Below are positions 58,522 to 64,000 of a stretch of DNA of 64,000 nucleotides, piece after piece. Origin of the DNA: an uncultured Lachnospiraceae bacterium (GTDB taxonomy: Bacteria; Bacillota; Clostridia; Lachnospirales; Lachnospiraceae); the NCBI GenBank assembly GCA_900542015.1, contig UQLY01000001.1, forward strand, positions 62,001 to 126,000, in the 5' to 3' direction. A model generated the notes under the pieces. That model did not search any database. It worked only from the letters and a program-made list of their open reading frames with translations, and had not been told where the DNA came from. The position numbers were made by a program, and so were the translations under genes. Within the stretch, counting starts at the first letter, position 1. Each line of letters starts with the position of its first letter.

Positions 58522-61014
58522 CTACATTCCCGCCCCCATCTGGGCGATCCGTAAAAGATCCCTTCTGGAGCTGATCCCAAGCTTGGTAAAAATATTTTTT
58601 AAGGAGCTTTTAACCGTATTTTCGCTGATAAACAACTGCGCCGCGATCTGCTTGTTGGTAAAGCCGTCCACAGCCAGCAGGGCGATATCGTTTTCCCGCC
58701 TGGTCAGCGTCGGGAAAATTCCCGTATAGGTTTTCTTTGCAGCGCTCCTGTGAACGTCGGAAAACCTGCGGCAGGCACTGATAATCTGTTTATAGCTTTC
58801 CTGCGTTTCGGCAAGCCCCTGCAGCGGTCTGACCAGCCATTCCCCATATCCGGCGTAGAGCATCACCGGCTCCGTCCCTACCAGGTCCACGGCTTTTTGG
58901 ATATCGCGTTTCGCCTCCTCGATCCGCATCAGCGAAGCCGACGCGCAGGCAAGGGAAAGATAGATATTGGCAAGGGTAAACCGGTTGGGATAGCGGCTGA
59001 CGCACCCGAGGACTTCCTCCTGCGCCGAAAGTATTTCCGTATATTTTTCTTCGTATAACGCCGCCCTCATTCTGACCATCATGGCATAGGGATACGCCTG
59101 GGGCAGGATTTCCTTAGGCAGCGCTTCGCTTCTTTGTATCCACCCCGCGATTTGCTTCGGATATCCGATATACTGATGAAAAAAGGCTTCACACATATCC
59201 ACGGTATAAATCAGTGTGGCGTTTTCGCTCTTTTCCCGCATTACCGTCGCGCGCATATCGTCCAGCAGACCCTTTACCTCTTCAAAATCCCCGCGCATAT
59301 AAGCTAAATGGGCGCTCAGAAATTGAATATCGACCCTATAACAAAGCCGCCCGTTTGCCCCGCACCTTCTATACGCCTTATGGCACAATATTTCCGCCTG
59401 TTCAAAGTCGCCGGTATAGTATCGGTATTCCGCTTCGGCAAGGCTCTCCACGCCGTCGTAGCCGCAGATTCCCTTTGCCTTGTATTCCTCCAGCTGGCTT
59501 TTCAGCTTTTCAACCAGTTCTTTTCCGCTTCCGCCCGTATAAAACATATGGAAAACAGAAGGTATCCCGAAGGTCCTCGGCACGTCCGCGTCGATCCTCG
59601 GCATTTCATCCGCCGGGAACGCAACCGCCTTTTCCATATAGTACCGCATCCGGTCCAGATCGTTAAAGGCATTCTGGGACAAAAACATATAGTACGCCTT
59701 CCACAGATAATCCTTGTCCTCCCTGGCAAGCTTGATCTGTCCCATCAACTGTTCAAAAAGCCCGCGGCACCGGGCAAGCCGCTCCTCTTCTCCGTAATTG
59801 TAAAAACGCCACATAAACAGTACAAGACTTAAGGGATAATCCTCAAACAGGATTTTCGGGCAGTCGTCGTAGCACCGGATCATCAGCTCCCGGTCCTCAT
59901 CCCCGGAGCAGATCGTTTCAAACAGCTCCAACGTCCGTAAAACGCCTTCATAATTTCCCGCCTTTTCATACCATTTGAGCGCTTCGTGATAATTGCCCTC
60001 CTGCACCAGATATTCCGCAAGCCTTTCATAACGGATACATCTTTCCGAAAGGCTCAGCCTTTCAAAATGATGGTAAATACAGTTTTTAAAAATCGTATGG
60101 AAATGGTATTTGCCGGTATTCGGGTCCTTTCCGAAAAAAGAATGGTTCTCTATGAGCTCCTGCAGCATCGGCGCACTGTCCTCGCCGCCGTTAAAAAAGT
60201 CCGCCTGCTCCTTGGTAAAGTCCTGCAAAAGGGCAAGGTAGGATAAAAAATACTGGGTTTTCTTGGAACAGGTCGCATAAGCCACCCGGTCCACCAGATG
60301 CTCCATATCCGCACCCAGGTCGCTTTTGCCGACCCGTTTATAATTGAGCACCGACACGTAGATCATGGAAATCCAGCCCTCCGACTTCTCATAAATCTGC
60401 GCCTTGTATTCCTCGTCCATATCCAGATGATTCATGTTCAGATACGCATAAAAATCCTCTCTGGACAGCCTAAGGTCCTCCGTATGGATACGGTTTACCT
60501 TGCCGGTTGCCACAAAGAGAGTTTCGTCCTTAAAAACAGTTTTCTGGGAAATAATGATCAGATGGATTTTATCGGGAAATTCCTTCACAAGATAGCGGAA
60601 AAATTCGCTGACCTGGTCGCTTTGGATCTGATGAAAATCGTCCAGTACAATGACCATGGGACCGTCAGTCAAAATCTGCTCAAATTCATCGGCAAAATGG
60701 TCTCTTTGCATACCCTCCAGCGGAAAAGGCCATTTCAGAAAGCGCTGCGCTCCCGTCGCATTGCAAAACAGCTCCCTGCAAAGGCTTTCCCATGCGTGAA
60801 AGGGATTGTCGTCATAGATATTGATCCACTTCACGGGCAGCGCTACATTGCGGCAAAACTCCCTGACTGCAACGGTCTTACCGTAGCCCGTAGGCGCTTC
60901 CACCACGGTCGCCGTTTTTTCTAAGGACGCCATCAGCGCCTTTTTCAGCCTGTCTGACAGGTAGATCCCCTCTTTGATTTTGAAGTTGTCCGAATCCGTA
61001 CTGTTGTTTATCAT
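58522..61014 (-). CDS. Large ATP-binding LuxR-family regulator (LAL/MalT-like)
   Basis: About 830 residues. N-terminal STAND-type ATPase: VVEAPTGYGKTVAVREF (Walker A) and VIVLDDFHQIQSDQV (Walker B). The middle (~350-750) is helical, TPR-like. C-terminal LuxR HTH: LTRRENDIALLAVDGFTNKQIAAQLFISENTVKSSLKNIFTKLGI. Signal unknown; MalT relatives bind sugars. GAGGG favours ATG 61014, 2 nt after the hemZ stop, over TTG 61026. It stands between hemZ and hisS in an otherwise conserved tRNA-synthetase locus. Confidence 0.9.
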   Translation of the reverse strand: MINNSTDSDNFKIKEGIYLSDRLKKALMASLEKTATVVEAPTGYGKTVAVREFCRNVALPVKWINIYDDNPFHAWESLCRELFCNATGAQRFLKWPFPLEGMQRDHFADEFEQILTDGPMVIVLDDFHQIQSDQVSEFFRYLVKEFPDKIHLIIISQKTVFKDETLFVATGKVNRIHTEDLRLSREDFYAYLNMNHLDMDEEYKAQIYEKSEGWISMIYVSVLNYKRVGKSDLGADMEHLVDRVAYATCSKKTQYFLSYLALLQDFTKEQADFFNGGEDSAPMLQELIENHSFFGKDPNTGKYHFHTIFKNCIYHHFERLSLSERCIRYERLAEYLVQEGNYHEALKWYEKAGNYEGVLRTLELFETICSGDEDRELMIRCYDDCPKILFEDYPLSLVLFMWRFYNYGEEERLARCRGLFEQLMGQIKLAREDKDYLWKAYYMFLSQNAFNDLDRMRYYMEKAVAFPADEMPRIDADVPRTFGIPSVFHMFYTGGSGKELVEKLKSQLEEYKAKGICGYDGVESLAEAEYRYYTGDFEQAEILCHKAYRRCGANGRLCYRVDIQFLSAHLAYMRGDFEEVKGLLDDMRATVMREKSENATLIYTVDMCEAFFHQYIGYPKQIAGWIQRSEALPKEILPQAYPYAMMVRMRAALYEEKYTEILSAQEEVLGCVSRYPNRFTLANIYLSLACASASLMRIEEAKRDIQKAVDLVGTEPVMLYAGYGEWLVRPLQGLAETQESYKQIISACRRFSDVHRSAAKKTYTGIFPTLTRRENDIALLAVDGFTNKQIAAQLFISENTVKSSLKNIFTKLGISSRRDLLRIAQMGAGM

Positions 61015-61016
61015 TT

Positions 61017-62498
61017 TTACAGCCAACCCTCATCTTTTTGTATGCAAAATAAAGCTTCTTTCCGCTTCAGCATTTCCCCGATGTTTTCTATATAGAGGTT
61101 TACGTCCTTTACATTATCCGCCCGTTCGATTCTGCCGTCCGGCAGCACGATCTTGGAAATGCTTCCGGCTCCCAGTGCCATGATCGTCTGCATTTCCTCC
61201 ATAATCAAAATATTGTAAATCCCGTATTTCCCCGGTTTTGCATAGCCCACATTTTCAAAATTTCCGGACATGTTTTTCTGCCTGTACAGGTAATACGGCT
61301 CCATTCCCATTTCCAACGCGCCCGCGGCGGCGACCGCCATGGTCTCTTCGGTATTGTTCAGGCAGTCGATTCCGTTCTCTTCAATCCAGCTTCTAAGCCT
61401 TGAGGCGCGCTTGACGGCAAGGGAGTGCACGGTCAAAGAATCGGGTCCCAGCTTTTTAATCTCTGCAATCGTTTCCCCTACTTCCTCCGTTCCCTCTCCC
61501 GGAAGTCCCAGAATGATATCCATGTTAATATTATCAAAGCCTTCGCTTCTTGCCATGGCAAACGCTTCCCTGACCTCCCTGACCGTATGGCGCCTGCCGA
61601 TCACCCGCAGCGTCTCATCCTTCATCGTCTGGGGATTTACCGAAATCCTTGTGACGCCGTGGCGCTTTAAAACCGCCAGTTTGTCCCGGGTAATGCTGTC
61701 CGCCCTTCCCGCCTCTACCGTATACTCCAGCAGACGGGAAAGATCAAAGGTGTTTTCCACACAGGTCAGCAGACGTTCCATCTGCGCTGCCAAAAGCGTG
61801 GTCGGCGTTCCTCCGCCGATATAAACGCTGTCTAATATCTTCCCTTTGTAAGCTGCGGCAACCAGCTCCATCTCCCGGCACAGGCAGTCGATATACTGTT
61901 CTACCGTCTGTTCATACGCCGCAATGGGATAAGAGGTAAAGGAACAATACAGACAGGTCGTCGGGCAAAACGGAATCCCGATATACAGGCTGTATCCTTC
62001 CTGTGCATGCAGCGGCGCAAGGATCTGCCTTTCCCTGCGGGCGATTTGAACGGAAAGCTCCGCTTTCTCTTCGCTCACAAAATGAGCCTCCTGCATAAAA
62101 CGGATGATTTGTGTATCGCTCTTTCCTTCTGCAAGCATTTTCATGGCAATTTTTGTGGGACGGATTCCCGTCAGATTTCCCCAGGGAAGGTCTTTCCCTG
62201 TTTTCTCCCTCAGCGCCTGATATAAAAACGCCTTGATTGCGTTTTTGCCGCCGTCGCTGCCAAACCCCGATCCGTCATACTGTCCTGCTTCTTTGCCCTT
62301 TTCATCAAAAAAACGAACCGAAGGCTTCTCCGCCTTCAAGACAATTTCCATCCGGATATCGGACTTTAATTCCTCCGCCTTCTTCTGATCCGTCGCCGGC
62401 GCAAGCACTTTTACCGTTTCTCCGGGATAAAACGCCTTGACCAGAGAATGAATATCATATTCCAATCTGTCCGTATCTACCGTTACCGCGAACATCAT
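61017..62498 (-). CDS. hemZ: Oxygen-independent coproporphyrinogen III dehydrogenase HemZ
   Basis: Radical SAM protein, 493 residues, HemN family HemZ subtype: an N-terminal domain of ~165 residues, then YIGIPFCPTTCLYCSFTSYP (CxxxCxxC), IGGGTPTTL, DIILGLPGE, and a C-terminal part with YYLYRQKNMSGNFENVGYAKPG. Catalyses or assists porphyrin decarboxylation in the absence of oxygen; some family members act as heme chaperones. Lies 23 bp after the MBL gene. Confidence 0.92.
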   Translation of the reverse strand: MMFAVTVDTDRLEYDIHSLVKAFYPGETVKVLAPATDQKKAEELKSDIRMEIVLKAEKPSVRFFDEKGKEAGQYDGSGFGSDGGKNAIKAFLYQALREKTGKDLPWGNLTGIRPTKIAMKMLAEGKSDTQIIRFMQEAHFVSEEKAELSVQIARRERQILAPLHAQEGYSLYIGIPFCPTTCLYCSFTSYPIAAYEQTVEQYIDCLCREMELVAAAYKGKILDSVYIGGGTPTTLLAAQMERLLTCVENTFDLSRLLEYTVEAGRADSITRDKLAVLKRHGVTRISVNPQTMKDETLRVIGRRHTVREVREAFAMARSEGFDNINMDIILGLPGEGTEEVGETIAEIKKLGPDSLTVHSLAVKRASRLRSWIEENGIDCLNNTEETMAVAAAGALEMGMEPYYLYRQKNMSGNFENVGYAKPGKYGIYNILIMEEMQTIMALGAGSISKIVLPDGRIERADNVKDVNLYIENIGEMLKRKEALFCIQKDEGWL

Positions 62499-62521
62499 CT
62501 GCTCCTATCATTTGTTAATGA

Positions 62522-63148
62522 TTATTGGACAAAAGGGTTGTACTGCTTCTCGTGTCCGATTGTCGTTGATTCTCCGTGTCCTGAAAAGACCTTCACTTCC
62601 TCCGGCAGCACAAAGAGTTTTTCCTTTACGCTGCGTACCAGCGTGGAAGCGGAGCCGGTGGGAAAATCCGTCCTTCCTACGGATTCCAAAAAGAGAGTGT
62701 CCCCTCCTACCAGGATTCCATCCTCCTCAAAATAATAACAACAGCTTCCCCTGGTATGTCCCGGCGTGGCAATGACCCGGAATGAAATTCCGGCTTCGGT
62801 GCGAAGGTCCCCGTCGCGGACAAATCCGTCCGGTTCCACCGTATACGCCCTGCCGAACTGTTGTGAAAGATTTAAGTTTACGTCCCGGCAAAGGTCCGCT
62901 TCTTCGTCCAGGGCATATACCTTAGCGCCGCTTAACTTTTTCAGCTCGTTGCAGCCCGCAATATGGTCGAAATGACCGTGGGTCAGATAAATCGCCGCAA
63001 CGCGAAAGCCCGCTTCGTTCAATTTTTCATAAATCATTTCCCCCTGATCCGCCGGATCAAAGAAAATAACCTCGTTTTTTCCTTCCTCGTATACAAAATA
63101 ACAGTTGGTCCCGCATACGCTCAAAATAAATTTTCCGATTTTTAACAT
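62522..63148 (-). CDS. MBL-fold metallo-hydrolase (glyoxalase II-like)
   Basis: 208 residues: LTHGHFDHIAGCNEL (HxHxDH metal site), ATPGHTRGSCCYYFEEDGILVGGDTLF, FSGHGESTTIGHEK. Typical of short hydroxyacylglutathione hydrolase-like proteins encoded after relA in Clostridia; substrate unknown. AGGAGG precedes the ATG. Confidence 0.88.
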   Translation of the reverse strand: MLKIGKFILSVCGTNCYFVYEEGKNEVIFFDPADQGEMIYEKLNEAGFRVAAIYLTHGHFDHIAGCNELKKLSGAKVYALDEEADLCRDVNLNLSQQFGRAYTVEPDGFVRDGDLRTEAGISFRVIATPGHTRGSCCYYFEEDGILVGGDTLFLESVGRTDFPTGSASTLVRSVKEKLFVLPEEVKVFSGHGESTTIGHEKQYNPFVQ

Positions 63149-63167
63149 GTTTTCCTCCTACTGAAAA

Positions 63168-63186
63168 CGGGGTGTTTCTCACCCCG
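63168..63186 (-). terminator. Hairpin overlapping the relA stop codon
   Basis: CGGGGTG/CACCCCG, 7 bp perfect with a 5-nt loop, then TTTTC on minus. The stem includes the stop codon region. It may partly terminate before the MBL gene. Confidence 0.5.
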
Positions 63187-64000
63187 ATGTCCTTTCGATA
63201 TCAATGACGCTTTCCACATTTCTCAGCTTATCGATAATCCGGTTCAGCTCTTCCCTGCTGCTGATCTCAAAAGAGGTAGCCATTGTCGCCACGCCCTGTT
63301 TGCTGGTCTTGGTATTCATGCTGATGATATCGATATTCTTTTCGGTAAGCGCTCTGGAAATATCCGCCAGCAGACCGTTGCGGTTATCCGCATAGATCAC
63401 GATCTCGGCAAGATACTTCTCGCCGCCCTCCAGACTTTCTTCCTGCCACTCGGCGTCTATAAGCCTTGCGCGGTCGATCTCCTGCAGGTTGATCACGTTG
63501 ATACAGTCCGTTCTGTGGATGGATACGCCTCTGCCCCTTGTGACAAAACCTACGATTTCATCCCCCGGCACAGGCGAACAGCACTTGGAAAACCGCACTG
63601 CCACGTCGTGTATTCCCTTTACCACAATACCGCTCTGGGATTTGCCCTTGGGCAGCATCTGTTTCGCGGCTGCGCTTTCTTCCACGCTCTTTAATACTTC
63701 CTCGTCGGTCACCTGCTTTGCGTGATCTTTTTCAAAAAGCTCCCGCATTTTATTGACGATCTGTCCTTCTTTGAGCGCGCCGTGTCCGATCGCCGCCAGT
63801 ACGGATTCCCAATCCCGGAAGCCGTATTTTTTCATGACCGCTTCCATATAATCGGGGCGCATAATATCCACCTGATTGATGGATTTGGACTTGCAGTAAT
63901 TTTGCAGCAGGTCTTTGCCCTTTATAATATTTTCATCTTTAAACTCATTTTTAAACCACTGGTTGATCTTGTTTTTTGCCTGGGTGGATTTGACCACGTT
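63179..64000 (-). CDS. relA: Bifunctional (p)ppGpp synthetase/hydrolase, C-terminal part (runs off the window)
   Basis: Only the last ~274 residues are here; the frame is open at 64000. Visible are the end of the TGS-linked helical region (NKINQWFKNEF), a zinc-finger/CC domain (HDVAVRFSKCCSPVPGDEIVGFVTRGRGVSIHRTDC) and a C-terminal ACT domain (EIVIYADNRNGLLADISRAL...INTKTSKQGVATM style). The hydrolase and synthetase domains lie outside. Known role: stringent-response alarmone turnover at the ribosome. Confidence 0.95.
   Translation of the reverse strand, partial: NVVKSTQAKNKINQWFKNEFKDENIIKGKDLLQNYCKSKSINQVDIMRPDYMEAVMKKYGFRDWESVLAAIGHGALKEGQIVNKMRELFEKDHAKQVTDEEVLKSVEESAAAKQMLPKGKSQSGIVVKGIHDVAVRFSKCCSPVPGDEIVGFVTRGRGVSIHRTDCINVINLQEIDRARLIDAEWQEESLEGGEKYLAEIVIYADNRNGLLADISRALTEKNIDIISMNTKTSKQGVATMATSFEISSREELNRIIDKLRNVESVIDIERTSG

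Noticed and set aside
1..64000. tRNA, rRNA, riboswitch or prophage genes
   Set aside because: I looked for CCA-ended cloverleaf patterns, rRNA signature blocks, known riboswitch cores and phage structural genes and saw none; a covariance-model scan would be needed to exclude small RNAs.

Overview
The window looks like the chromosome of an endospore-forming anaerobe of the Lachnospiraceae (Bacillota, Clostridia). Reasons: sigE, sigG and spoIIGA lie next to the division/cell-wall cluster; a SCIFF ranthipeptide gene sits beside its radical-SAM maturase and a fused secDF; hemZ is present; AICAR transformylase is separate from IMP cyclohydrolase; and gene order matches that clade (relA-hemZ-hisS-aspS and priA-def-fmt-rsmB-rlmN-stp-prkC-rsgA-rpe). 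Nearly every gene is on the minus strand, so operons read from high to low coordinates. I saw no rRNA, tRNA, CRISPR array, complete insertion sequence or prophage.

Layout. 1-1340: tail of a probable IMP cyclohydrolase, AICAR transformylase and a bidirectional terminator. 1347-2720: a frameshifted Rpn/PD-(D/E)XK gene and a large palindrome. 2717-6511: sigG, a lipoprotein gene with its own vegetative-type promoter, sigE and spoIIGA; the spoIIGA promoter has two Spo0A-box matches and a long 21-bp spacer. 6682-18440: division and wall cluster (mraZ, rsmH, ftsL, two class B PBPs, mraY, ftsW, murA, divIB, ftsZ) with MraZ-type boxes at its promoter. 18593-20673: lgt and ychF. 20894-22370: intact Rpn-type gene with a coiled-coil repeat tail. 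22466-35300: housekeeping operon murE to rpe. 35300-41050: accessory region with gene remnants (proB and LysR fragments), two copies of a hairpin element, a redox-enzyme cluster with TetR and LysR regulators, and a duplicated terminator-linked repeat. 41050-45373: pfkB-family kinase, recJ, two small CotF-like genes, a CaCA exchanger. 45666-50014: secDF, scfB, SCIFF peptide, TIGR04086 protein. 50134-54152: CNNM/CBS protein, YkgJ protein, CarD, a spore-type amidase and a phosphopantetheinyl transferase. 54219-64000: G1P-dehydrogenase-like protein, aspS, hisS, a large LuxR (LAL) regulator, hemZ, an MBL hydrolase and the C-terminal part of relA/spoT.

How the genes fit together. The window joins cell-wall growth (mur/fts/PBP, PrkC/Stp signalling) to sporulation. 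Promoter-like sequences suggest a staged programme: Spo0A for spoIIGA-sigE, sigma-F/G for sigG and the CotF-like pair, sigma-K for a leaderless amidase that may act in mother-cell lysis. These promoter calls are sequence matches made by eye and not measured. Least explained: the repeat families at 35474-35599 and 40531-40950, the lipoprotein between sigE and sigG, the LAL regulator between hemZ and hisS, and the Rpn protein with its repetitive tail.
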